64,000 nt of DNA, taken from the NCBI RefSeq assembly GCF_002844195.1, contig NZ_PEND01000004.1, forward strand, positions 62,001 to 126,000. Direction: 5' to 3'. Under the pieces are notes generated by a model that worked only from the letters and a program-made list of their open reading frames with translations, was not told where the DNA came from and ran no database searches. Both the position numbers and the translations under genes were made by a program. Of this stretch, positions 43,439-51,457 are shown one piece after another (within the stretch, counting starts at the first letter, position 1; each line of letters begins with the position of its first letter). The DNA is from Halegenticoccus soli (GTDB lineage Archaea; Halobacteriota; Halobacteria; Halobacteriales; Haloferacaceae).

Positions 43439-43606
43439 ACGGCGAGGTTCGGCGCGACCGACTAAGGCCTTCCCGTCCGCCGTCGGGGGAACGCGGGTCG
43501 GGAGCGCGGGCCGGCGGATCGGCTACCCGGCTCGGACCGCACCCCCGCGGTGACCGGTGCGTGCCCTCGCGGTGGGACTTAATAGCCCCCGGAAGAAGTG
43601 TGCAAC

Positions 43607-44884
43607 ATGGACGAGGACGCTTCCGTCGCCGTCGTCGGCGCGGGTCTGGCCGGCCTCGTCGCGGCCCGCCGGCTCGCCGCCGCCGGCGCGGACGTGACGG
43701 TGTACGAGCGCCGCGAGGAAGTGGGCGGGCGGGTCCGGACCCGCCGGAAGGACGGATTCACGCTCGATCGGGGGTTTCAGGTGCTCTTCACCGCCTACCC
43801 GATGGTCCGCCGCGAGCTGGACCTCGACGCGCTCGACCTCCGGCACTTCGCGCCGGGGGCGTGCATCGCCCGACCCGGCGGGCGGTCGATCGTCGCGGAC
43901 CCGCTCCGGGACCCCGCCGCGCTCTTCGAGACGCTCGCCTGCGGCGAAGTGACGACGACCGACAAGCTCCGGACGCTCGCGCTCCGCCAGCACGTGCGGA
44001 GCCGGGAGGAGCGCGAGTTCTTCCGCGGCCGGGACGCCTCGATCCGCGAGTACCTCCGCGACTGGGGGTTCTCTGAGAAGTACCTCAGGAACTTCGTCGC
44101 CCCCTTCTACGGCGGGATCACGCTCGACCGCTCGCTTTCGACCTCGAAGCACGTCTTCGAGTACACGTTCCGCGCGCTCAGCGAGGGCGCGACGGCCCTC
44201 CCGGCGGACGGGATGGGCGCGATCCCCGGACAGCTCGCCGAGAACGCCCGGGACGCGGGCGCCGAGATCCGGCTGGGCGAGGAAGTGACGGCGATCGACG
44301 ACGACGGCTCGGCGGTCGAGGTGGAGACCGCCGGGGGGACCGTCCGGGCCGACGCGGCGGTCGTCGCCGCCGACCCGTCCAGCGCGCGAGAGCTGACGGG
44401 CGTCGACGCGATTCCGACCGACGCGCGGGGCTGCGTCACGCAGTACTACCGCCTCCCGCGGGGGACGCAGCTCGGCGCCGGCAAGCGGCTCATCCTCAAC
44501 GCGACGGACGCCTCCCCCAACACCGTCGTCCCGCTCTCGGCGGTCGCCCCGGAGTACGCCCCGCCGGACTACGAGCTCCTCAACGCGACCTTCCTGGGGT
44601 CCGACGCGCAGGACGCGACCGAGGGGGAACTCGCGACCGAGACGAAGGCGGCGCTCGCGTCCTGGTTCCCCGAGCGGAGCTTCGAGTTGCTCGAACCCGT
44701 CCACACGGAGCGCGTTCCGTTCGCGCAGTTCGCCCAGCCGCCCGGCGTGTACGACCGGCTGCCCGACGCCCGCGCGGCCGGCGGCCGGACGTACCTCGCC
44801 GGCGAGTACACCAAGTGGTCCTCGATCCAGGGTGCGATGCAGAGCGCCCACGAGGCCGTCGACGCGATCGTCTCCGACCTCTGA
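43607..44884 (+). CDS. FAD-dependent oxidoreductase (phytoene desaturase / amine oxidase-like)
   Basis: A 425-residue flavoprotein with the N-terminal Rossmann signature VAVVGAGLAGLVAARRLAAA and the GG motif EVGGRVRTRRKDGFTLDRGF. The C-terminal FAD-binding AGEYTKWSSIQGAMQSAHEA closes the domain. Middle segments such as FYGGITLDRSLSTSKHVFEY resemble the protoporphyrinogen oxidase/carotenoid desaturase group. The substrate is not known; haloarchaea carry several paralogs. ATG 43607 is preferred; AGGACTTAATAG about 28 bases upstream is a TATA-like box. Confidence 0.87.
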   Translation: MDEDASVAVVGAGLAGLVAARRLAAAGADVTVYERREEVGGRVRTRRKDGFTLDRGFQVLFTAYPMVRRELDLDALDLRHFAPGACIARPGGRSIVADPLRDPAALFETLACGEVTTTDKLRTLALRQHVRSREEREFFRGRDASIREYLRDWGFSEKYLRNFVAPFYGGITLDRSLSTSKHVFEYTFRALSEGATALPADGMGAIPGQLAENARDAGAEIRLGEEVTAIDDDGSAVEVETAGGTVRADAAVVAADPSSARELTGVDAIPTDARGCVTQYYRLPRGTQLGAGKRLILNATDASPNTVVPLSAVAPEYAPPDYELLNATFLGSDAQDATEGELATETKAALASWFPERSFELLEPVHTERVPFAQFAQPPGVYDRLPDARAAGGRTYLAGEYTKWSSIQGAMQSAHEAVDAIVSDL

Positions 44885-44990
44885 GCGCGGTCCGTCGGAC
44901 GACCCGGAGCGCCGCCGGCGCTCGGGCCGGGCGGGATCGAGACCGACGCGGCGGCGCTCCGACCCCGGCGCGGCCGACCGAGCGACCGGC

Positions 44991-45044
44991 TACGGGGTGG
45001 TGACCGATTACGGGGTGGTGATCGATTACGGGGTGATGACCGCC
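44991..45044. repeat. Three 18-base tandem repeats carrying stop codons at the alcohol dehydrogenase 3' end
   Basis: Units 44991-45008, 45009-45026 and 45027-45044 share TACGGGGTG-TGA-CGAT. In the minus-strand frame of the dehydrogenase the units read VITP-stop, SITTP-stop, SVTTP-stop, so the gene end has been copied twice beyond the real stop at 45026-45028. Confidence 0.75.
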
Positions 45045-46066
45045 CGCCCCTCGATCTCGCCGTGTTCGAGCCGCTCGGCGACGGTGTTCACGTCGTCGAG
45101 GTCGTACCGCGAGGTCCGAAGCTCCACGTCGCCGCGCTCGACAAGCGCGACGAGCTCCTGAAGTTCGGTGTACTCGCCGACGAGCGTCCCCCGGTAGGCG
45201 AACTCGCCGTTGACGAGCGTCTGCGACGGCTGGTGGACGTGGCCGCCGTAACCGACGATGTGGTGGTCTCCCCCGGCGGCGGTGATGTCCGGCCCGTACG
45301 CGGTCGTCTCGTCCCGGCCGACGAAGTCGATCACCTGCTGGGCGCCGACGCCGTCCGTGATCTCGTCGATCGCGTCCGCCACGCTCTCCGACGTCGGATC
45401 GACCGTGTGGTGCGCGCCGAGTTCCTCGGCGAGCTCGCGGGCCTCCTCCTTGAGGTCGATCGCGGTGATCGTCACGGGGCTCATCGCCTCCAGGCACTGC
45501 AGGCCGATGTGGCCGAGGCCGCCGACGCCGATGACGACCGCGTGGTCGCCCGGGTTGAGCTCCCGGTCGGCCTTCTTGACCGCGTGGTACGCCGTGATCC
45601 CGGCGTCGGCGTGGGGCGCGATGTCCGTTGTGTCGACTCCCTCGGGGAGCGGGATGACCGACCGCTCCGAGGTGAACAGGTACTCCGCGAACCCGCCGTC
45701 GGTCGTCAGCCCGGGGAATTCGAGGTTCTCGCAGTACATGTCCTGGCCGAGCCGGCAGGGGCGGCACTTCCCGCAGGTCATCACCGGGTGGCAGATCACC
45801 TTGTCGCCCTCCCCGACGAGGTCGACCTCCTCGCCCACCTCGACGACCTCGCCCGCGTTCTCGTGGCCGAGCGTCATCGGCAGGTCCTGCTCGACGTAGT
45901 CGGTCCACATCCCCTCGATGATGTGGTTGTCCGTCTGGCACCACCCCGCCCCCTCCACCTCGATGACGACGCCGTCGGAGCGCGTGATCTCCGGGCGGTC
46001 GATCTCCTCGACGGTGAGCGCCTGGCTCATGTCCTCCGTGTACTCGTGCAGTCTCGCTGCTTGCAT
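45026..46066 (-). CDS. Zinc-containing NAD(P)-dependent alcohol dehydrogenase
   Basis: A 346-residue medium-chain alcohol dehydrogenase. Catalytic zinc ligands are Cys in GWCQTDNH, GHENAGEVVEVG and the downstream Asp/Cys region; the structural zinc loop is CGKCRPCRLGQDMYC. The nucleotide site is VVIGVGGLGHIGLQ. It resembles dehydrogenases acting on alcohols after oxidative attack, and sits divergent from an amidohydrolase-DUF59 pair, as in alkane-oxidation loci. Its 3' end is followed by tandem 18-base copies of its stop region. Confidence 0.88.
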   Translation of the reverse strand: MQAARLHEYTEDMSQALTVEEIDRPEITRSDGVVIEVEGAGWCQTDNHIIEGMWTDYVEQDLPMTLGHENAGEVVEVGEEVDLVGEGDKVICHPVMTCGKCRPCRLGQDMYCENLEFPGLTTDGGFAEYLFTSERSVIPLPEGVDTTDIAPHADAGITAYHAVKKADRELNPGDHAVVIGVGGLGHIGLQCLEAMSPVTITAIDLKEEARELAEELGAHHTVDPTSESVADAIDEITDGVGAQQVIDFVGRDETTAYGPDITAAGGDHHIVGYGGHVHQPSQTLVNGEFAYRGTLVGEYTELQELVALVERGDVELRTSRYDLDDVNTVAERLEHGEIEGRAVITP

Positions 46067-46203
46067 GACGGTATCCTATGCCACGCTGAGGGGCAAAGGT
46101 CTTGCGCGCGCTCTCCCCGACGAGGGGGTACTCGCCGCCCGATTCTCCTGTCGCGCGACGAGAACAAACTATAATGTTCTTTGATGTTCAACCGTGCCAC
46201 GCT
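46067..46203. promoter_or_regulatory. Shared divergent promoter of the dehydrogenase and amidohydrolase genes
   Basis: A 137-base gap between the two divergent genes. AACTATAATG at 46167-46176 is a TATA-like element located about 30 bases upstream of ATG 46204 and supports that start for the amidohydrolase. CATACGC-like and ATCCTATGCC sequences lie near the dehydrogenase start. Co-regulation of both directions is plausible. Confidence 0.5.
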
Positions 46204-47250
46204 ATGTACCGACACGAAGGGGAGGACGTGTTCGTCATCGACTCGCACGTCCACTTCTGGGACGCGAGCGAGGAGAACATCACGCACGACGGCGGAGAGC
46301 AGTTCATCCAGTGCTTCTACGACTACCACACCGGGTTCACCCCGGAGGACAGGCAGTGGACGCTGGAGGAGTACCGCAAGTACTCGCCGGAGCGGATGGT
46401 GCGCGACGTGTTCGGGAAGGGGTACGTCGACATGGCGATCTTCCAGCCGACGTACCTCTCGGACTTCTACGCCGACGGGTTCAACACCGTCGAGCGGAAC
46501 GCCGAGCTCGCCGAGGAGTACCCCGAACGGTTCGTCCTGAACGGCCGGTTCGACCCCCGCGACGGCGAGGCGGGCCTGCGCGAGCTCGAACGGCAGAAGG
46601 AGGAGTACGACATCGACGGGGTGAAGCTCTACACCGCCGAGTGGAACGGCGATTCGAAGGGGTGGCGGCTCGACTCCGAGGAGTGCTTCGAGTACCTGGA
46701 GAAGTGCCGGGAGCTCGGCATCACGAACATCCACCCGCACAAGGGGCCGACGATCCGCCCGCTGAACCGCGACGCGTTCGACGTGAGCGATGTCGACGAC
46801 GCGGCCACGTCGTTCCCCGAGCTGAACTTCGTCGTCGAGCACGTCGGCCTCCCGCGGCTGGACGACTTCTGCTGGATCGCCGCGCAGGAGCCGAACGTCT
46901 ACGGCGGCCTCGCGGTCGCCGCGCCCTTTGCGGCGGTGCGGCCGAGGAAGTTCGGCGAGATACTTGGCGAACTCCTCTTCTGGCTGGGCGAGGACCGGAT
47001 CCTCTTCGGCAGCGACTACGCCATCTGGGAGCCGGAGTGGCTGATCGAGGCCGTGATGGAGTTCGAGCTCGCGCCCGATCAGCGCGACGAGTACGGCGTC
47101 GAGTTCGACCTCGACGCGAAGCGGAAGATCATGGGGGAGAACGCCGCCGACCTCTACGACATCGACCTCGACGAGAAGAAGCAGGAGCTGCGCGACGACT
47201 CGGTCAGCGCCGAGTTCGGGCTCGGCGACGGGGAGGCCGCGGCCGACTGA
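46204..47250 (+). CDS. Amidohydrolase family metal-dependent hydrolase
   Basis: A 348-residue TIM-barrel amidohydrolase related to the 2-amino-3-carboxymuconate decarboxylase-like group. The metal-binding DSHVHFWDA begins the protein after a short leader, EHVG carries the later His, and LFGSDYAIWEPEW the catalytic Asp. The central FDPRDGEAGLRELERQ and DGVKLYTAEWN are typical of a subgroup whose genes lie next to di-iron monooxygenases. ATG 46204 is chosen from TATA spacing; an in-frame ATG at 46174 would add ten residues and overlap the box. It is followed after three bases by the DUF59 gene. Confidence 0.83.
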   Translation: MYRHEGEDVFVIDSHVHFWDASEENITHDGGEQFIQCFYDYHTGFTPEDRQWTLEEYRKYSPERMVRDVFGKGYVDMAIFQPTYLSDFYADGFNTVERNAELAEEYPERFVLNGRFDPRDGEAGLRELERQKEEYDIDGVKLYTAEWNGDSKGWRLDSEECFEYLEKCRELGITNIHPHKGPTIRPLNRDAFDVSDVDDAATSFPELNFVVEHVGLPRLDDFCWIAAQEPNVYGGLAVAAPFAAVRPRKFGEILGELLFWLGEDRILFGSDYAIWEPEWLIEAVMEFELAPDQRDEYGVEFDLDAKRKIMGENAADLYDIDLDEKKQELRDDSVSAEFGLGDGEAAAD

Positions 47251-47253
47251 ACC

Positions 47254-48231
47254 ATGGCCGGATCCAATCCCGCGGACGCCGGCGGGGACGCGACGCCGGC
47301 GGACGCGGACGAGACTGCGACGCCGGCGGACGCCGCGCCACCCACCCGCGAGGCGGTCCTGGGACGGCTCGATCGCGTGACCGACCCCGAACTCGATCGG
47401 TCGCTGGTCGAACTCGGGTACGTCGACGAGATCGAGATCGATCCGCCGCGCGTGTCGGTCGCGTTCAGACTTCCGACGGCCTGGTGTTCGCCCGCGTTCG
47501 CCTGGATGATGGCGACGGACGCCCGCGAGGAGATCGAGGCGCTCGACGGCGTCGCGTCCGCGACCGTCGAACTCCGCGATCACGTGCACGAGACGGAGAT
47601 CAACGACGGCGTGAACCGGGGACTGCCGTTCGAGGAGGTCTTTCCGGACGCCGACGGCGGGGTCGAGGCGGTCCGCCGCGAACTCGACGAGAAGGCCCGC
47701 CTCGCCCGGCAGTACCGCGCGGTGTCGACGCTCCTGGAGGCGGGGCTCTCCCCCGAGCAGATCGTCCGGCTCGCGCCCGCGGACGTCGAGTTCGACGGCG
47801 CTCCCGACTCCCCGCCGCCGATCACGGGCGACGAGGCGGGAGTCGGACGCGACGACGGAGCGAGCACCGAACGCGACGGCGAGACGGAGGCCGGACGCGA
47901 CGACGGAACGACGGACGACCGCGACGGCGGGACGGCGACGGTGTACGTCCGCGGCGGGACCGTCGGCGTCGCGTTCTCGGCGTCGTCGATCCGCGAGTAC
48001 CTGGAGAAGGCCGAGGCGCTCGGGCTCGTCTCGGGGGCGGACGACGACCGCCCGCTGTTCAGGACGCCGGACGGGAATCCGATCCCCGCGGACGAGTTCG
48101 ACATGGTCCGTCGGCGGGCGCGGCTGGCGCACGTGAACATGGACGGCCAGGGCGGCGTCTGCGCGTACCTGCACGAGGCCCGGTACGGCGACCGGGGAGT
48201 CGACGCCTCGAACGCGCCGGAGTCCGCCTGA
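47254..48231 (+). CDS. Iron-sulfur assembly-like DUF59 protein with acidic repeat insertion
   Basis: A 325-residue protein with an N-terminal DUF59/MIP18-like domain (about 30-120; DPELDRSLVELGYVDEIEID, and the metal-ligand Cys in TAWCSPAFAWMMATDA). A second, less conserved region follows. Between about 190 and 235 is an Asp/Arg/Gly/Glu-rich insertion with repeated GRDDG and RDG units. The first residues are also Ala/Asp/Thr-rich. It may help mature an Fe-S or di-iron enzyme. It starts three bases after the amidohydrolase stop, so the two are co-transcribed. Confidence 0.8.
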   Translation: MAGSNPADAGGDATPADADETATPADAAPPTREAVLGRLDRVTDPELDRSLVELGYVDEIEIDPPRVSVAFRLPTAWCSPAFAWMMATDAREEIEALDGVASATVELRDHVHETEINDGVNRGLPFEEVFPDADGGVEAVRRELDEKARLARQYRAVSTLLEAGLSPEQIVRLAPADVEFDGAPDSPPPITGDEAGVGRDDGASTERDGETEAGRDDGTTDDRDGGTATVYVRGGTVGVAFSASSIREYLEKAEALGLVSGADDDRPLFRTPDGNPIPADEFDMVRRRARLAHVNMDGQGGVCAYLHEARYGDRGVDASNAPESA

Positions 48232-48239
48232 CCGGCGCG

Positions 48240-48932
48240 TCAGAGCATCCGCCGGAACGCTCCCAGGGGCGGGAACCAGAGCGTTTCGTGGCTCTCCCGG
48301 TCGTAGACGATCGGGCGCAGCGCGTCCGCGTCGGTCACGAGCGGGCACTGGAAGTCCGCGGTTCGCATGCCGTTTACCGTCGCGCCCGCCGCCAGCCGGT
48401 TGAACGCGGGGAGCATCAGCACGTCCGCGCCGCGGTACGTCCCCTCGCCGTAGAGGTAGCAGGGGCGCTTTCGCCCCTCGATGGCGATCGCGGGGTGGTC
48501 GTGGCCGACGACGTACAGGTCGGCCTCCCGGTCCGGCGCCTCGTGGCCGTGGCAGACGACGGTCCCGCCGTCCAGGGGGTACTCGTCGTGGACGGTCCCG
48601 TCCCAGACGCGTTCGAGCGCGGCGTCGTGGTTGCCGGCGACGAGCACCGGCCGCGCCCCCGCGGCGCGACACGCGTCCGCGACGGCGCGCAGGCCCTCCC
48701 TCGCGTCGGCGGACGGACCCGAAAAGCTGTGGAGGACGTCGCCCGCGACCACGACCTCCGCGGGGTCGAAGTGCGCGAGAAGCGCCGTCAGGCGGTCTTC
48801 GAGGTCCGACCGCTCGCCGAGCGGGAACTCGACGCTCGACGCCTCGTCGCGGCCGACGTGGAGATCGGCGAGCACCAGCGCCGCCGCGTCGGGGACGAAC
48901 ACCGCGCGGTCGCGGAACGCGAGGTCGCTCAC
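48240..48932 (-). CDS. Metallophosphoesterase (ICC-like)
   Basis: A 230-residue calcineurin-like phosphoesterase. Motifs: LVLADLHVGRDEA (Asp, His), VVAGDVLHSF (GD-x-x-H), AGNHDAALERV (GNHD), and VVGHDHPAIAI (GHDH). Likely binds two metals and hydrolyses phosphodiesters or nucleotides. It converges with the DUF59 gene, with nine bases between stops, and starts 188 bases from the regulator gene. Confidence 0.88.
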   Translation of the reverse strand: MSDLAFRDRAVFVPDAAALVLADLHVGRDEASSVEFPLGERSDLEDRLTALLAHFDPAEVVVAGDVLHSFSGPSADAREGLRAVADACRAAGARPVLVAGNHDAALERVWDGTVHDEYPLDGGTVVCHGHEAPDREADLYVVGHDHPAIAIEGRKRPCYLYGEGTYRGADVLMLPAFNRLAAGATVNGMRTADFQCPLVTDADALRPIVYDRESHETLWFPPLGAFRRML

Positions 48933-49092
48933 GTTCCGAAGATGGGTGCAGACCCATAAATCGCTGCCGTCTACGGTCGCGCCGTCCGGACTGACCGGTT
49001 CGGCGGAGGTTCGCGTCAGCGGGACGCTCCCTCCGAGCGGTCGATCCTCCGGCCTCGGCCGCGCGTCCGACCGCCTCGGCCGTCCACATCGC

Positions 49093-49098
49093 TTTTAA
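49093..49098 (+). promoter_or_regulatory. TATA-like box of the 49121 regulator gene
   Basis: TTTTAA at 49093-49098, centred 26 bases upstream of ATG 49121, in GC-rich DNA; typical of a leaderless haloarchaeal promoter. Confidence 0.5.
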
Positions 49099-49120
49099 CG
49101 GACCCGCGCTACCTCGGAGT

Positions 49121-49900
49121 ATGAACGGGGCCCTGGAGGACAAGCGCACCGCCACCCGGTTCCGCATTCTCGTCCAGATCGCGGACCGCCAACCCGCGGT
49201 GAGTCAGGGCGAGATCGCGGACGCCGTCGGCATCACCAGTCAGGCGGTCAGCGAGTACATCCGCGCACTCGTCGAGGACGGGCTCGTCGACAAGGAGGGT
49301 CGATCGCGGTACCGCGTGACGAAGGAGGGCGTGGACTGGCTGTTTCAGGAGGCGAAGTCCATCAGGCGGTACGCCGACCACGTCACCGAGGACGTGCTCG
49401 GCAGCGTCCAGGAGGACGCCGCCGTCGCGACCGAGGACGTCTCGGCGGGCGAAACCGTCACGCTGACGCTGCGGGAGGGGCTGCTCCACGCGACTCCGGG
49501 GGCTGACGGCCCGGCGACGGGGGTCGCGACGACCGACGCCGAGGCGGGGACCGACGTGAGCGTCACCGGCTTCGAGGGCGTCATCGAGATGGAACCGGGC
49601 AACGTGGCCGTCGTGCAGGTGCCGTCGATCCGAGCGGGCGGCAGCCGAGCGGTCGACCCGGACGTCCTCCGGGCGGCCTGCGAGGGCGCCGACGTGGTCG
49701 TCGCCGCCGGCGTCGAGGCCATCGTCGCGCTCCGGTCGACCGGGATCGAGCCGGCGGTGACGGTCGCCGCGGGATCGGTCGCGGCGGAGGCGGCCGCCCG
49801 CGGCCAGTCCGTCGCCGTGGTCGCGACGACGGACGTCGTCGGGCGGGTGACGGACGCCCTCCGCGACGGGGAGGTCACGTACGAGGTCGTCGAGGCGTAG
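49121..49900 (+). CDS. Winged-helix transcriptional regulator (MarR-like, haloarchaeal conserved)
   Basis: A 259-residue protein. Residues 8-75 form a winged helix-turn-helix (FRILVQIADRQPAVSQGEIA, ITSQAVSEYIRALVEDGLVD, SRYRVTKEGVDWLFQEA). The rest (about 90-259) is an alpha/beta domain with GNVAVVQVPSIRAGGSRAVD and repeated Val/Ala-rich strands that may bind a ligand. It is a conserved haloarchaeal family in which the second domain is not characterised. Target genes are not evident. Confidence 0.85.
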   Translation: MNGALEDKRTATRFRILVQIADRQPAVSQGEIADAVGITSQAVSEYIRALVEDGLVDKEGRSRYRVTKEGVDWLFQEAKSIRRYADHVTEDVLGSVQEDAAVATEDVSAGETVTLTLREGLLHATPGADGPATGVATTDAEAGTDVSVTGFEGVIEMEPGNVAVVQVPSIRAGGSRAVDPDVLRAACEGADVVVAAGVEAIVALRSTGIEPAVTVAAGSVAAEAAARGQSVAVVATTDVVGRVTDALRDGEVTYEVVEA

Positions 49901-49929
49901 CGCGGGCGAGCGCCGACCGCCCGGGCCGA

Positions 49930-50526
49930 TCAGTCGGCGTGGTTCCTCGCGGTCGCGTACGCCTCGCGGAGCCGCCGGAACTCCTCCCTGTCGCCCCCGT
50001 GGTCGGGGTGCGCGTCCTTCACCCGCGACCGGTAGGCGGCCTTGACCTCGTCGGCGCTCGCGCTCGACGGGAGTCCGAGCCGTTCGAACGCCGCCCGGAC
50101 CGGATCGGGGAGGTTCTCGATCCGGGATTCGACCTCGGGCACGTCGAAGGGGAGCCGCCGCCCGATCGCCGCGCCCGGCAGCTCGTGTTCGCAGAGGACG
50201 GCGTACGTGCCGTGGCGCTCGATGTGGAAGTACGCCATCGCGTCGAAGGTGATTGCCACGTCCCGGAGCGGCAGGTAGAAGGCGACCGTCCGGCCGTGGA
50301 TCTGGTAGTCCTCGACGAAGCGCTCGTCGATCGCCGAGAGGTAGTCCCGAATCTCCGCGCGTCGACGGGCCGTCCCGTCGATCCGCTCGGACTCGCGGAT
50401 CGGCGCGGTGGGGTAGAGGCGATCCCCGACGACGAAAATGCCGGCGAACAGGAGGGTGGCGACCGCGCCGAGGCCGAGGCCGGCGAGGAGCCACGTCGGG
50501 ATGAGAGAGAGCCACTCCGGCAGCAC
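49930..50526 (-). CDS. Membrane-anchored J-domain protein
   Basis: A 198-residue protein. A hydrophobic helix lies at about residues 13-33, then a haloarchaeal alpha/beta region with FYLPLRDVAITFDAMAYFHI, and a C-terminal J domain (about 145-195) with the HPD tripeptide in KDAHPDHGGDREEFRRL. This would stimulate DnaK ATPase near the membrane. ATG 50526 is supported by MLPEWLSLIPTW leading into the helix. Its promoter region also serves the divergent 50598 gene (71-base gap). Confidence 0.85.
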   Translation of the reverse strand: MLPEWLSLIPTWLLAGLGLGAVATLLFAGIFVVGDRLYPTAPIRESERIDGTARRRAEIRDYLSAIDERFVEDYQIHGRTVAFYLPLRDVAITFDAMAYFHIERHGTYAVLCEHELPGAAIGRRLPFDVPEVESRIENLPDPVRAAFERLGLPSSASADEVKAAYRSRVKDAHPDHGGDREEFRRLREAYATARNHAD

Positions 50527-50597
50527 ACTCCGAATTGGGGGCGAGAGCTAAAGAATGGCTCGCCAGCGTTTATGCCCGCGGCGACCCGAGAACCGGT

Positions 50598-50960
50598 ATG
50601 CGGCCGATCCGATTCGAGGCGGCGGACTCCCGCGAGCGAACCCAGATCGGCGAGGGGCTGACCCGACCGGCGGTGAAGGCCGGCCGGCTGGAGACCGGCC
50701 GAAAGGAGGGCAAATACTTCCTCAGGCACGACGACGGCTGCGCCGCCTGCGGCGCGCCGGTCGAACCGGGCGAGCCGTTCTACCTCGACCCCGAAACGGG
50801 CGAGATCCTTTGCGAGGAACACGGGCGCGAACGCCGCGGCGAGAGCGAGAGCGGGGAGAACGCGGAGGTCGGGGAGAACGCGGAGGGCGGGCCCGACTCC
50901 GGCGTCGCGGAGGGGACGGACGGATCCGACGAGGAGCCGAACGGGTCCGAACGCGGGTGA
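50598..50960 (+). CDS. Small haloarchaeal protein with treble-clef-like zinc site
   Basis: A 120-residue protein. Residues about 50-80 contain CAACGAPVEPGEPFYLDPET and CEEHG, a four-ligand Cys/His zinc site (CxxC...CxxH). The C-terminal 45 residues are an acidic Glu/Gly/Ser tail with repeated GENAE units. N-terminus is basic (MRPIRFEAADSRERTQIGEG). No known function; the site suggests a small adaptor or RNA-binding role. Start ATG 50598 has no strong TATA box but is the first of the frame. Confidence 0.7.
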   Translation: MRPIRFEAADSRERTQIGEGLTRPAVKAGRLETGRKEGKYFLRHDDGCAACGAPVEPGEPFYLDPETGEILCEEHGRERRGESESGENAEVGENAEGGPDSGVAEGTDGSDEEPNGSERG

Positions 50961-51074
50961 CCGCGAGGGAACCGGCGATCTCCGCGACCGGAATCGACCG
51001 CGCCGCTCGCCGCGGGAGCGTTCGAAGCGAAGCCCGACGGAGTGACCGCGAGTAGGGGTTTCGAGCCGCCGCGC

Positions 51075-51344
51075 TCAGATCATCCCTTCTTCGCGGAGGC
51101 CGTCCATCACGTCGTCGACGAGCTCCTCCGCGGAGTCGTAGGGGAACTCCTGGTGGCTGCCGAGTTTGGCGGCCATCTCCATCGCCGTGAAGCTCACCTC
51201 GCCGTCGCCGGCCTTGAACCGGGTACCCGGTCCGTTCGGCAGGGCGGGGACGAGGTCCATCTGGTTTTGCACGGGGTAGTCGGCACCTTCGAACGCCGCG
51301 AGGAGCTGCTCGCGCAGTTCCGCTTCGACCGCTTCGTCAGCCAT
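51075..51344 (-). CDS. MTH865-like family protein
   Basis: An 89-residue soluble acidic protein matching the MTH865-like family. It has repeated helix segments: LREQLLAAFEGADYPVQNQM, LVPALPNGPGTRFKAGDGEV and AAKLGSHQEFPYDSAEELVD. The structure is a small helix bundle; function unknown. It is divergent from the M42 peptidase gene. Confidence 0.88.
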   Translation of the reverse strand: MADEAVEAELREQLLAAFEGADYPVQNQMDLVPALPNGPGTRFKAGDGEVSFTAMEMAAKLGSHQEFPYDSAEELVDDVMDGLREEGMI

Positions 51345-51457
51345 GGCTACCAGTGCTCACAACGGGCGCAAAAGCGTTCCGGAACCACGCAAAACCGGTT
51401 TGACGTTTACGCGCCGCTGACCGGTGGAATTTTCGCGGGCGGCGGCTAGCGCTCCGC

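Noticed and set aside
44991-45044. Short direct repeats as a possible CRISPR
   Set aside because: Units are contiguous (no spacers), only 18 bases long, and no cas genes occur in the window.
46027-49167. Very long minus-strand open frame of over 1000 codons
   Set aside because: It runs antisense through the amidohydrolase, DUF59 and other clear genes. High GC removes stop codons from shadow frames; its composition is Arg/Pro/Ala-rich with no domain.
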